From positions 1 through 35,775 of the forward strand of contig JAFWQX010000075.1 of assembly GCA_017508875.1 (NCBI GenBank): 35,775 bases of DNA, given 5' to 3'. Below the pieces are notes generated by a model that had not been told where the DNA came from, ran no database searches, and worked only from the letters and a program-made list of their open reading frames with translations. Made by a program: the position numbers and the translations under genes. The stretch comes from Clostridia bacterium. GTDB lineage: Bacteria > Bacillota > Clostridia > UBA1212 > UBA1255. Positions 17,081 to 25,000 of this stretch are shown piece by piece. Positions within the stretch are counted from its first letter, which is position 1, and every line of letters begins with the position of its first letter.

Positions 17081-17990
17081 TAAGATACTCTCCCGCAGTC
17101 ATCCTGCGGCTCCCTTCGCCCTGGATCTCTTTGATCTCAATAATTCCTTCGCCGCACGAAACGAACAGCCTGCCGTCTTTAACGCAGCATTTGCCCGGCG
17201 TTCCGGACGGCGCTTCGCACGAAAAATCGCATGAACGTTCACAGGAGACTTCCGTCTTCCAGATCTTCACGCGCCTTCCGTCGAGTATCGAATACGCCGT
17301 CGGGAAAGGATTCGTGCCTCTCACAAGGTCGTGGATCTTCCTGGCGCCCGCGTTCCAGTCAATATGACCGGTCTCGCGGTCTACCATCGGCGCGTACGTC
17401 GCCTTAGAACCGTCCTGCTTTACCGGGACAATGCATCCCCGTTCGAGTCCTTCGAGCGTTTTTCTTAAAGTCAGCGGCCCCATCGCGGCCAATATATCGT
17501 GCAGTTCTCCCATCGTCATATCCGGTCCGACCGGAGTTTTATCGCAGAGCAGAATGTCGCCCGTATCCATTCCGGCGTCAGTCTGCATGGTGGTGATACC
17601 GCTCTCTTTCTTTCCGTCTATGACCGTGTGCCATATAGGAGCGGCGCCCCTGTACTCCGGAAGCAGGCTCGCGTGTACGTTCACGCAGCCGTAGCGCGGA
17701 ACGCTCAGCACCCGCGCCGGAAGGATCTTTCCGAAAGCGCACGTCACCATCACGTCTGCCCCGGCGCTTACGATCTTCTCATAGAACTCGTCCGTTTTGC
17801 ACGACGCAGGCTGGCAGACCTCGATCCCGTTCGCGAGAGCCATTTCCTTTACCGGCGGCATGGCGAGCTTCCCGCCCCTGCCTTTAGGTGCGTCAGGTTT
17901 TGTAACGCAAAGCACGACTTCGTGTTCTTTTATGAGCATTTCGAACGTCTGCAGCGCAAATTCAGGCGTTCCGAGAAAGATCACTCTCAT
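17052..17990 (-). CDS. fmt: Methionyl-tRNA formyltransferase
   Basis: A 312-residue enzyme that formylates initiator Met-tRNA using 10-formyl-tetrahydrofolate. It begins MRVIFLGTPEFALQTFEML. It has the folate-binding and catalytic block CVNVHASLLPEYRGAAPI (catalytic Asn and His), MQTDAGMDTGDILL, and the C-terminal tRNA-binding domain (WNAGARKIHDLVRGTNPFPTA). The ATG overlaps the def stop by 4 nt (ATGA), fitting coupled synthesis of the enzymes that add and remove the formyl group. Its tail overlaps rlmN. Confidence 0.97.
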   Translation of the reverse strand: MRVIFLGTPEFALQTFEMLIKEHEVVLCVTKPDAPKGRGGKLAMPPVKEMALANGIEVCQPASCKTDEFYEKIVSAGADVMVTCAFGKILPARVLSVPRYGCVNVHASLLPEYRGAAPIWHTVIDGKKESGITTMQTDAGMDTGDILLCDKTPVGPDMTMGELHDILAAMGPLTLRKTLEGLERGCIVPVKQDGSKATYAPMVDRETGHIDWNAGARKIHDLVRGTNPFPTAYSILDGRRVKIWKTEVSCERSCDFSCEAPSGTPGKCCVKDGRLFVSCGEGIIEIKEIQGEGSRRMTAGEYLNGHGASQFE

Positions 17991-18454
17991 TTCTGCGCCT
18001 CCTGCTTGCGGTAGTTCTCCGCCTTGTCTTTATAGAGCACGCCGTCGAGGTGGTCAATTTCATGCTGGCAGACGACTGCGAAGAAATCCTCGGCGTCGAA
18101 AGACAGCGGCTCCCCGTTTACGTCCGTGGCGTCAACGTGTATTTTCTTTGCCCTTACGACCTCTCCCTGGTATCCCGGCAGGCTCAGGCAGCCTTCCGTA
18201 CATGTCTGCTCCCCTTCCTTTGAGGTAATGACAGGGTTAATAAGCGCGATCTTGTTGCCCAGCGTGTCGTCGATCACCGCGATGCGCCTTAATATGCCTA
18301 TCTGCGGCGCGGCCAGACCGACGCCGTTCGAGTCGTACATTGTATCGAACATATCTTCGATCAGTTTTCTCGTGCTGTCGGTAACTTCCTTAACCGGCTT
18401 GCACTTCATTCTGAGTATATCTTCGCCTTCGGTCCTGATTCTTCTGATCGCCAT
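17987..18454 (-). CDS. def: Peptide deformylase
   Basis: A 155-residue metalloenzyme that removes the N-formyl group from nascent proteins. All three family motifs are present: GVGLAAPQIG (44-53), EGCLSLPG (87-94, metal-binding Cys89) and HEIDH (131-135). GGGAGGTATTAAT precedes the ATG. It is placed between priA and fmt, the common clostridial order, and overlaps fmt by 4 nt. Short length fits the type 1/3 group. Confidence 0.97.
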   Translation of the reverse strand: MAIRRIRTEGEDILRMKCKPVKEVTDSTRKLIEDMFDTMYDSNGVGLAAPQIGILRRIAVIDDTLGNKIALINPVITSKEGEQTCTEGCLSLPGYQGEVVRAKKIHVDATDVNGEPLSFDAEDFFAVVCQHEIDHLDGVLYKDKAENYRKQEAQK

Positions 18455-18539
18455 ATTAATACCTCCCGAAACTGTTTCCCCGCGCCGCTTTTTCCGTGCC
18501 GCGCAGGTACGTCTGATAATTTCTTATTTTATCATTTTT

Positions 18540-20885
18540 CTAATTTTCAAATACCGTAGCGAGCCTTGCGCCCGGCGGCACCTTTATTTTATCATATTGA
18601 CGCAAAAAAAGTGCAATAATCTGATCGCGGCCGCGGGACTTTATTGTCAGCTGCCAGCGGTAGCGGTCTCCTATCTTCGGAATGCTCTCGCGCGAAGGCC
18701 CGAGGATAAACGTATCATTACCGGCTTCAGCGCGCATTGCCGACGCCAGAGCGGAAAGATAATCGTACGTTCCTCTGTCGTCCGTCCCGGAGACGCGGAT
18801 GCTGCAGAGCGAGCAGAACGGCGGGTAGAGCATCGTGCGTCTGAACGAAAGCTCCTTCTCATAAAACTCTTTGTAATTTCCGTTCACGGCTGCCCTGATA
18901 GACATGTCGTCAACGCTGTACGTTTGTATTATCACCTGGCCGCGCTCGCTGCCTCTCCCTGCTCTTCCCGCAACCTGCGCGATTATCTGATACGCTTTTT
19001 CTCCCGCGTAATATTCAGGCTGGTTTATCTGTCCGTCAGCGTCGATTATTCCGACGAGCGTCACTCCCGGAAAATCGTGCCCCTTAGTGATCATCTGCGT
19101 GCCTACAAGGAACGGCACCTTTTCTTTTTGAAACTTTTTAAGGATCGCGCCGTGTCCGTCTCTGCCCTTTACAGTATCCGAATCCATCCGGAGCACAGCT
19201 GCATCGGGGAAAAGCTGGCATATCTCCGCTTCGACGCGTTCCGTTCCCGCGCTTCCGAAGCCCAGAGTCGCAGAACCGCAGGCGGGACATTTTTCGGGCG
19301 CAGGAGCCGCTTTTCCGCAATAGCTGCAAAGCAGCCTTTTAACGCTTCTGTGAAACGTCATAGGAAGACCGCAGGCGCCGCAGATCATTGTCCGCCCGCA
19401 TTCTCTGCAGAACAGGCGCGAACTGTACCCGCGCCGTCCGACGAACAGCATCGCCTGACCGCCTTTTGAATAATTGTCCGAAAGCGCTTTTTTCAGTTCG
19501 GATGAAAACAGGCTGCCGTTTGCGAGCGCGGCCCGTTCTTCGCGCATGTCGACGACGTGCATATCCGGAAGCGTTCCCGCTCCTGCGCGCTCACGTAATT
19601 CCAGCAGCCGTATTTCGCCGCTTTGCGCCCTGTAGTACATCGTAACGTCCGGCGTGGCTGAGCCGTATATGACAGACGCTTTTTCCCCGAAACGCAGCTC
19701 TGCCACTTCGCACGTATTATACCTGAGCCCCGTTTCTTCCGAGCGGTACGAGCCGTCGTGTGCTTCGTCAACGATGACCAGTTTTACGTTTTTAAGTGGG
19801 ACAAATATACCTGACCTCGTGCATACGGCGATGCGTGCGAGCCCTTTTTTCATCCTGTACCATTCGCGCCTGCGCATTGCGTCGGTCAATGCGGAGTGCC
19901 ACAGCGCTACGTTTTCGCCGAACCGCGACGTGAAATGCGATATCATCTGCGGCGTGAGTGCGATCTCCGGCACCATCATTATCACGTCGCCGCCCTGCGC
20001 GAGCACGTGAGATATAAGGTGCATGTATACTTCGGTCTTTCCGCTCCCTGTGATGCCGTGAAGCAGAAACACTTCCGGCTTCGAGCTGTCGACCGCCGCT
20101 CTGACCGCTTCGTACGCTTCGCGCTGTCCTTCATTTAATTCGTGCTCGGAGTACGTCGAAAGTCCGCCTGCACTGCTCCCGTTCAGCCCTGCGGCAATAT
20201 CTTCCCCGCCGGCTTCCCGGCTTCCGAGCCTTACGTACCCTTTTTTCTCGAGTGCCTTCAGCTGCGGCCTTTTCGCGCCCGTCCTCAGCAGCAGCACGTC
20301 GGTGTCGACCGTTCCGGAAGAATTCCCCGAACTGAGTTCTTCGAGCATTTTCAGTTGAAAGATATTTTTGACCGCAGTTTCGGACGTCAGGCGCCTCGCT
20401 TCTTCTTTTGAAATGGAGAGCGTTACGGTCTCGACCGTTTCGGCTCTCGGCTTTTTCTGCGATCTGAACGGCCTTATGCAGCGGATCGCGGTCCCGGGTG
20501 TACATGCGTACAGGCGGCATAGTCCGGCACAGAGCTCAAATTCTTCATCCGAGAGCGGTTCGTCGTCATACACTTCGAAGATATGTTTCAGAACGATCTG
20601 TTTTTTTCCGCCGTTTTCCGGTATCCCGCCGACGGCCTCCGGAAGCGCGCCCCGGGCAACATTGACCGAGGGATCCGGGCAGCCGGTAAAAGCATTGCCC
20701 CCGCGTTCGACCTCCCAGACTACAGCTTCACGCCTGGTATTTCCGAACCCGAACGGGACAACGACAAACATACCCCGCCTGGTCGTGCGCCCTTTTCCGG
20801 ACGTTTCCTCGTCGGCGAGGTAAGTGTAAAGCCTGTCAAACGCAAGCGTGCTGTCTAAAAGATATACTTTCAGAGTTACCGTCAT
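18540..20885 (-). CDS. priA: Primosomal replication restart helicase PriA
   Basis: A 781-residue superfamily-2 helicase that reloads the replisome at stalled forks. It has an N-terminal 3'-end-binding domain (KVYLLDSTLAFDRLYTYL), Walker A GITGSGKT (277-284), DEAH (373-376) and GSATPD. A zinc-binding insert has paired cysteines (CRECG, CGACG, CSYCG, CPACG). Motif V is visible in GTQMITKGHDFPGVTLVG and motif VI in QVAGRAGRG. Canonical PriA more often has DEEH; the DEAH here is a mild variation. The ATG at 20885 has no good ribosome binding site. It leads the run with def and fmt. Confidence 0.96.
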   Translation of the reverse strand: MTVTLKVYLLDSTLAFDRLYTYLADEETSGKGRTTRRGMFVVVPFGFGNTRREAVVWEVERGGNAFTGCPDPSVNVARGALPEAVGGIPENGGKKQIVLKHIFEVYDDEPLSDEEFELCAGLCRLYACTPGTAIRCIRPFRSQKKPRAETVETVTLSISKEEARRLTSETAVKNIFQLKMLEELSSGNSSGTVDTDVLLLRTGAKRPQLKALEKKGYVRLGSREAGGEDIAAGLNGSSAGGLSTYSEHELNEGQREAYEAVRAAVDSSKPEVFLLHGITGSGKTEVYMHLISHVLAQGGDVIMMVPEIALTPQMISHFTSRFGENVALWHSALTDAMRRREWYRMKKGLARIAVCTRSGIFVPLKNVKLVIVDEAHDGSYRSEETGLRYNTCEVAELRFGEKASVIYGSATPDVTMYYRAQSGEIRLLELRERAGAGTLPDMHVVDMREERAALANGSLFSSELKKALSDNYSKGGQAMLFVGRRGYSSRLFCRECGRTMICGACGLPMTFHRSVKRLLCSYCGKAAPAPEKCPACGSATLGFGSAGTERVEAEICQLFPDAAVLRMDSDTVKGRDGHGAILKKFQKEKVPFLVGTQMITKGHDFPGVTLVGIIDADGQINQPEYYAGEKAYQIIAQVAGRAGRGSERGQVIIQTYSVDDMSIRAAVNGNYKEFYEKELSFRRTMLYPPFCSLCSIRVSGTDDRGTYDYLSALASAMRAEAGNDTFILGPSRESIPKIGDRYRWQLTIKSRGRDQIIALFLRQYDKIKVPPGARLATVFEN

Positions 20886-20968
20886 ATGATCTGTAATGGC
20901 AATGCTGAATTATGCCCGGCGTTCGGTCTGATGCGCGCGGGCCGGACCCTGTCCCCGCCCGGGCAGGA

Positions 20969-21376
20969 TCAGGTGTAAGGCTTTATGAACGAAGGCATGG
21001 TCTCTTCGTCGCCGTTAATGCTGATGTAAAAGCCGACGTTGTGTTCCGCGGAGATCTTCGCGATGCCGTCGAAGAATTTTTTCAGCGAGTCAACGTCCTG
21101 ATGTACTATATATGTTAATCCGTCAATGAATATTGTTTCAATGTCATAGTTCTGCGATACGACGCCGCAGATGAATCCCAGAAATGCATCGGAACCGAAT
21201 ACCGGATAGTCAAGAATGTTGATGAATCTTATCTTATGAGACAGTTTAACAAGTAATTCGTTGCTGTCGTCGATATAAACGACAGAGCCGTTTGTTTCTT
21301 TTGAAGCGGCGTTAGCTGCTTCGAGCATATGTTTGGTTTTGCCGGTACCCTTTTTTCCGTAAAATACCTTTATCAT
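20969..21376 (-). CDS. Small P-loop ATPase of unknown role
   Basis: A 135-residue protein opening MIKVFYGKKGTGKTKHMLEA, with Walker A GKKGTGKT (7-14) in the first strand-loop. A Walker-B-like ETIFIDGL lies near residue 85. It is too short for a full RecA or AAA module, and no sensor or lid region is evident. I know similar short P-loop proteins from clostridial genomes but no assigned function. GGGAGGCGATTGCA precedes the ATG. It lies between the metallophosphoesterase gene and priA; 83 nt of GC-rich DNA without a clear terminator separate it from priA, so it might be co-transcribed with the replication and translation run. Confidence 0.65.
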   Translation of the reverse strand: MIKVFYGKKGTGKTKHMLEAANAASKETNGSVVYIDDSNELLVKLSHKIRFINILDYPVFGSDAFLGFICGVVSQNYDIETIFIDGLTYIVHQDVDSLKKFFDGIAKISAEHNVGFYISINGDEETMPSFIKPYT

Positions 21377-21412
21377 TGCAATCGCCTCCCAATTTTTGGT
21401 GACTATACTTTA

Positions 21413-22414
21413 TCACATTCGGGAGAGAATTACAACCACAACTTCCGGATTTGTTCCGTACCTGAGGGGAAACATTGCGCAGCCTACTCCCGAGGTGATA
21501 TAAACGTCAAAGCCGTTTACGCTGTGCCGCCCGTAAAATATGCCCTGTTTAGGCAATTTGTCTTTTTTCAGCAGCGAGAATTCGATGCCGCGTACGAGCC
21601 GGATCTGGCCGCCGTGCGTATGCCCGCAAAAAGCGAAACGGGAGCTGCAGACCGGTTTTTCCTCCTCCGGATGTATCGGGCGCGTGCCGGAGACAGTTTT
21701 GTCCTCCTCCGGAGGGATCGGGCGCGTGCCGGAGACAGGTTTTTCCTGTCCGGAGCTCTCACCGGCTTCGAGCAAAAGATCCGCGTTATGCGTTGCCAGC
21801 ACGAACGAAAGGCCCTTTTCTTTCGCTACCTTTTCCCACTCGCCTATCAGCGGCGCACAAGGCCTCTCCCTTGCACTCGCATCATTAAGACCGCCTATAA
21901 GGACGTTGCCCACGACGGTACATTCGTCGTCAAGCACTCTTACGTCTCCTTTGAGCGAGGTGAACTCCTGCCTGAATTCCGCTTTTCCGCCCGGAAGTCC
22001 GGCGGCAACGTCGTTGTCGTGATTTCCGAGTGTTATTATTACGGGGATCTCCGCTCCGACGGACAACGTGAATATGAATTGTTTTGCGCGTTCGATGTCG
22101 CCCGGTTTGTTTACCAGATCGCCCGTGATCAGCAGGAATTCCGGCTCCGCCTCTTTTACCGCGGTCAATATGTCTCCCCATTTTACCGGCATCATCGATA
22201 TGTGTACGTCTGAAATAAAGCAGAACCGGCTCTTTTCCGGGCGGACAGGTTCTGTTTTTGCGCTGCCGGAGGCGTCAATTTCGGCCTCCTGCGAGGTTTT
22301 AAATACTGTTTCGACAACGTTTAGTTCTGACGCGCGCCTGCTCATCGCCCTTACCAGGAACGAGGCGGCAATGACCAGTGCGCATATTATGATTATAAAG
22401 ATGTACCAAAACAT
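21413..22414 (-). CDS. Membrane-anchored metallophosphoesterase with in-frame repeat insertion
   Basis: A 333-residue protein with an N-terminal membrane helix (about 2-22). The calcineurin-like core has the full metal set: SDVH (68-71), ITGDL (96-100), LGNHD (129-133), THN (208-210) and GHTHGG (264-269). It resembles YkuE/YaeI-type phosphodiesterases, possibly acting on lipid or nucleotide phosphates. Residues about 222-258, just before the last metal motif, are two and a half 14-residue repeats (E-K-P/T-V-S-G-T-R-P-I-x-P-E-E), corresponding to 42-bp DNA repeats related to the palindromic repeat family of this window. The core motifs are intact, so the insertion is probably tolerated. It follows the cohesin-like gene and repeat array. 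Confidence 0.85.
   Translation of the reverse strand: MFWYIFIIIICALVIAASFLVRAMSRRASELNVVETVFKTSQEAEIDASGSAKTEPVRPEKSRFCFISDVHISMMPVKWGDILTAVKEAEPEFLLITGDLVNKPGDIERAKQFIFTLSVGAEIPVIITLGNHDNDVAAGLPGGKAEFRQEFTSLKGDVRVLDDECTVVGNVLIGGLNDASARERPCAPLIGEWEKVAKEKGLSFVLATHNADLLLEAGESSGQEKPVSGTRPIPPEEDKTVSGTRPIHPEEEKPVCSSRFAFCGHTHGGQIRLVRGIEFSLLKKDKLPKQGIFYGRHSVNGFDVYITSGVGCAMFPLRYGTNPEVVVVILSRM
21645..21756. repeat. Palindromic-repeat derivative inside the metallophosphoesterase gene
   Basis: Tandem 42-bp units share CGCGTGCCGGAGACAG (starts 21681 and 21723), with a third decayed copy near 21645-21660. The unit contains the GTGCC(A/G)GAGAC core seen in the intergenic arrays. The period is a multiple of three and the frame stays open. 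Confidence 0.6.
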
Positions 22415-22439
22415 ATTTTTCCTGTGGTAAAGCGTGCGG

Positions 22440-22559
22440 AACGGGTGCCAGAGACCCGTTTACTGCCTGTGGAACGGGTGCCGGAGACCCGTTTGGTGCC
22501 GGTGGAACGGGTGCCAGAGACCCGTTTGGTGCCGGTGGAACGGGTGCCAGAGACCCGTT
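22440..22559. repeat. Tandem array of four 21-bp palindromes, period 33 bp
   Basis: Cores start at 22440, 22473, 22506 and 22539. Each has arms AACGGGT and ACCCGTT around GCC(A/G)GAG, a perfect 7-bp hairpin. Spacers of 12 nt are near-identical (GGTGCCGGTGG type). The array fills the gap between the metallophosphoesterase and cohesin-like genes. On the minus strand it is open in the same frame right after the cohesin-like stop and would read NGSLAPVPPAP repeats. Confidence 0.9.
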
Positions 22560-22577
22560 CCACCCGTTTTGCTTCAA

Positions 22578-24890
22578 TCAATTCCAGTTATTGTGGCTGA
22601 CTTCGACGTCGTCCGTATTAACATTCTTATTAAGGCGGCGCTTTTTCTTCTTGCCCTCATCCTCTTGCGGCGCGGGCGGGACAATATCTTTTTTGAATAC
22701 GAGCAGCCATATGATCCTTATAACACCGATGAGCAGGAGAATTGCCGCCAGGCCGTACGCGATATAGCAAAGCGTCTGTATGAAGTCCGAGAGCCTGTAC
22801 GTCGTGTTCTCCTCGTTCATTCCGACGTGCTCCGTCTTTGCTGTTGTCACAGGAGCATCTGTCACGGTTATAATATTGCCCTTTTCGTCCGTAGAAGGAA
22901 TACGCGTGGCGTCATTGAGCGGAGGGGGCGTTAATCTGGCGAGCGTCGGCGGCGTTGTCGCTTCAGGCACGGCGGTTGGAGTGCGCGTGGGGTAAGGCGT
23001 GCGGGTGGGCACCTCTGTCGGCACGGCGGTTATATCTGGCGTGGGCGATTCGGTGGCGGGTCCTTCAGTATCATTGACGTCCGGCGTCTCGTCCGGGCCG
23101 GGAGTGTCCCGGTCATCAGGAGTCGCACCGGTCGCCTCCCCTTGCGTAGGAGTTTTGTCCGCCGGCTCTGTCGGAGTCTCATCTGTTCCGGGTGTGGGCG
23201 TTTCCTCCTGCCCGGGCGTAGTCGCAGGCTCGGTCGGAGTCGAATTGTCCGGCGTCGGAGTGTCTTCTGTATTTGTGCTGCCGGGCGTAGCGTCGGAAGG
23301 CGTGTGTGCAGGGTCGTCCGTATTGTCCGCCGTCTCGGGGGCGGTGGACGGAGCCGTGGCTTCGGGATCTTCGAACGGTGTTTCAGCGGCAGGATCCGCG
23401 GTTTCCTTGAGCGCATCCTGATCCGTCGCGGCCTTCACTGCGGAGCCAATATTGTTGCCGATAAGTAACGATCCCATTCTGCCGAGGCCGAACAGCATTG
23501 CCGCCGCCAGAATGACAATAAACACGTCCCTGCCTCTGCTCTTTTCGTAATCGTTTTTGCGCCCTTTCCTGCCTTTTCTTCCCCAAACTAAAAATCCGAC
23601 CGCAACGCCGATCCATATACCCGCGATCGACGCGGCAAACACCCACAGCATCATATTTCTTCTTGTGATCAGGAAGCTCCCGCCGTCCGGACCGGGATCA
23701 CCGCCCGGAAGCGTCGGAACTGTTTTTTCGGGAGGTTCTGTGCCCGGGCCCGCTGTAGGCTGGGTCTCCGCCGTCGGAACGTCGGAACCGGGGTCAGAAG
23801 TGCCGCTGCCAGACGGTGGAACGGGTGACAGAGACGCGTCCGGTGTTTCGCCCGGGCCGGGAGTACCCTGCACGTCAGGCGTCGCGCCGCTCGGGAATTC
23901 GCCGGAAATTAAAGGCGTTTCGCCGGGGCCGGGAGTACCCGTATCTGTCGCGGGGGCGTTCGGATCATTCGTGTAGTCGGGCGAAGCGTCCGAGGTCGGT
24001 GTTTGTGTTTCCGCAGGTTCGGAGGGTGTAGGGATATTTGTGCCCGTGGGTTCCGGTGTCCGCGTAGGTTCGGGCGTCTTTGTCGGGTTCGCCGTCGGAG
24101 TCGGGGTCTTCGTCGCAGTGACGGTGGGAGTAGGCGTTTTAGTGGGATCGGGAGTGGAAGTTGGCGTTTTAGTCGGCGTGACTGTAGGCGTCGCAGTTGC
24201 CGTGGGCACAGGGGTAGGCGTGGGAGTAGGCGTGCTCGTCGCGGTCGGTCTGGGCGTGGCGGGTATGTAGATCTTCTTCCTGAACGTTGTATCCGGATAG
24301 AAATTCTCATAATTTTCATCGGAATATTCAGCCATTCTCAGCACGATCTCCTCGTCAACGTCGCGCGGGGCATTGTCGGCGACTTTAAGCGTGATCGTGC
24401 ACAGCGTGCCTTTGTTAGTGCCGTTGCCCTCGGCCTGCAGGATCGTCACGGTGTTCGGGCTGCTTTCTTTCCAGCTGACCGTGTCGGCGAGCATTTTGTC
24501 CTTATCTGATGAAACGTATTCCAGTTTGCTGCCGAATTCGACAATTATTTTCGAGCCGGTGATCACTTCGTCGGCTTCGTACCCGATCGTGAGGACAATG
24601 GTTTCGCCGGGCGCGGGTTCGTCTTTTGAGAGTTTCAGGACGGGGCGTCCCTGGGCTTTTACCGCTCTGCCGTTTCCGGTCCGGACGGCAATGCATGCGA
24701 CGGCTATCGCGATGGCGACGACCGCGACGACCGCGGCAATGACCGCTGCTGTTGTTTTATTTATACGGGGCTCGGGAGTTCGTTTTGTCCCGGCGGCCTT
24801 TGCCGTGCCGGACCCGCGACCGTGATCGTTCCTCACGGCCTCGAAACTGTTCTCTGTCCCCCGTTTCATCTCGCTTATTTTCCGCATCAT
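22578..24890 (-). CDS. Membrane-anchored protein with cohesin-like domain and two Thr/Pro-rich arms
   Basis: A 770-residue protein. In order: a basic cytoplasmic start; membrane helix 47-69; a cohesin-like beta domain at about 82-200 (VLKLSKDEPAPGETIVLTIGY, IIVEFGSKLEYVSSD, GTLCTITLKVADNA); a T/P-rich linker 210-400; helices 413-436 and 455-474 joined by a basic cytoplasmic loop; a second T/P-rich arm 498-660; helix 706-731; and a Lys/Arg-rich tail. Topology puts the cohesin-like domain and both arms outside. Cohesins bind dockerins, and the next gene upstream encodes a dockerin. The cohesin call rests on sequence pattern, not a profile search. The start ATGATG follows AGGAG. Codons 10-17 and about 351-357 carry palindromic-repeat copies in frame. 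The layout suggests fusion or duplication. Confidence 0.65.
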   Translation of the reverse strand: MMRKISEMKRGTENSFEAVRNDHGRGSGTAKAAGTKRTPEPRINKTTAAVIAAVVAVVAIAIAVACIAVRTGNGRAVKAQGRPVLKLSKDEPAPGETIVLTIGYEADEVITGSKIIVEFGSKLEYVSSDKDKMLADTVSWKESSPNTVTILQAEGNGTNKGTLCTITLKVADNAPRDVDEEIVLRMAEYSDENYENFYPDTTFRKKIYIPATPRPTATSTPTPTPTPVPTATATPTVTPTKTPTSTPDPTKTPTPTVTATKTPTPTANPTKTPEPTRTPEPTGTNIPTPSEPAETQTPTSDASPDYTNDPNAPATDTGTPGPGETPLISGEFPSGATPDVQGTPGPGETPDASLSPVPPSGSGTSDPGSDVPTAETQPTAGPGTEPPEKTVPTLPGGDPGPDGGSFLITRRNMMLWVFAASIAGIWIGVAVGFLVWGRKGRKGRKNDYEKSRGRDVFIVILAAAMLFGLGRMGSLLIGNNIGSAVKAATDQDALKETADPAAETPFEDPEATAPSTAPETADNTDDPAHTPSDATPGSTNTEDTPTPDNSTPTEPATTPGQEETPTPGTDETPTEPADKTPTQGEATGATPDDRDTPGPDETPDVNDTEGPATESPTPDITAVPTEVPTRTPYPTRTPTAVPEATTPPTLARLTPPPLNDATRIPSTDEKGNIITVTDAPVTTAKTEHVGMNEENTTYRLSDFIQTLCYIAYGLAAILLLIGVIRIIWLLVFKKDIVPPAPQEDEGKKKKRRLNKNVNTDDVEVSHNNWN
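23820..23840. repeat. Palindromic repeat copy in the linker of the cohesin-like gene
   Basis: One core, AACGGGTGACAGAGACGCG plus two bases, reads DASLSPV on the minus strand. The arms have decayed (ACGCGTC instead of ACCCGTT). It lies in a T/P-rich linker. Confidence 0.6.
24844..24866. repeat. Palindromic repeat copy near the start of the cohesin-like gene
   Basis: The plus strand reads AAACTGTTCTCTGTCCCCCG and ends in TTT, an inverse-orientation copy of the core with two changes. On the minus strand it encodes KRGTENSF in the cytoplasmic N-terminus. Confidence 0.55.
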
Positions 24891-24952
24891 TCATTCTCCT
24901 GTTTCTGCCGAAAACATTTTTATAAATCATCCGAACATCCGATCGTCCGATC

Positions 24953-25000
24953 GTCCGGCCGTCTGATTGTCCGGCCGCCTGATTGTCCGGCCGCTTGCTT
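24953..25000. repeat. Three 16-bp direct repeats at the dockerin gene stop
   Basis: Units start at 24953, 24969 and 24985 and share GTCCGGCCG(T/C)(C/T)TG(A/C)TT. Two shorter GATCGTCC units precede them (24941-24952). The last unit supplies part of the dockerin gene stop codon. They fill most of the 108-bp gap before the cohesin-like gene. Confidence 0.7.

Noticed and set aside
18126..19469. Plus-strand open frame of 447 codons
   Set aside because: Antisense to def and priA, both strongly supported by motifs.
22440..22559. CRISPR array
   Set aside because: Regular 33-bp period, but the spacers are about 12 nt and nearly identical, and no cas gene is present.
22578..22580. TGA read as an amino acid (recoded genetic code)
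   Set aside because: TGA is used as a normal stop in the ATGA overlaps of def/fmt and rpe/aminotransferase.
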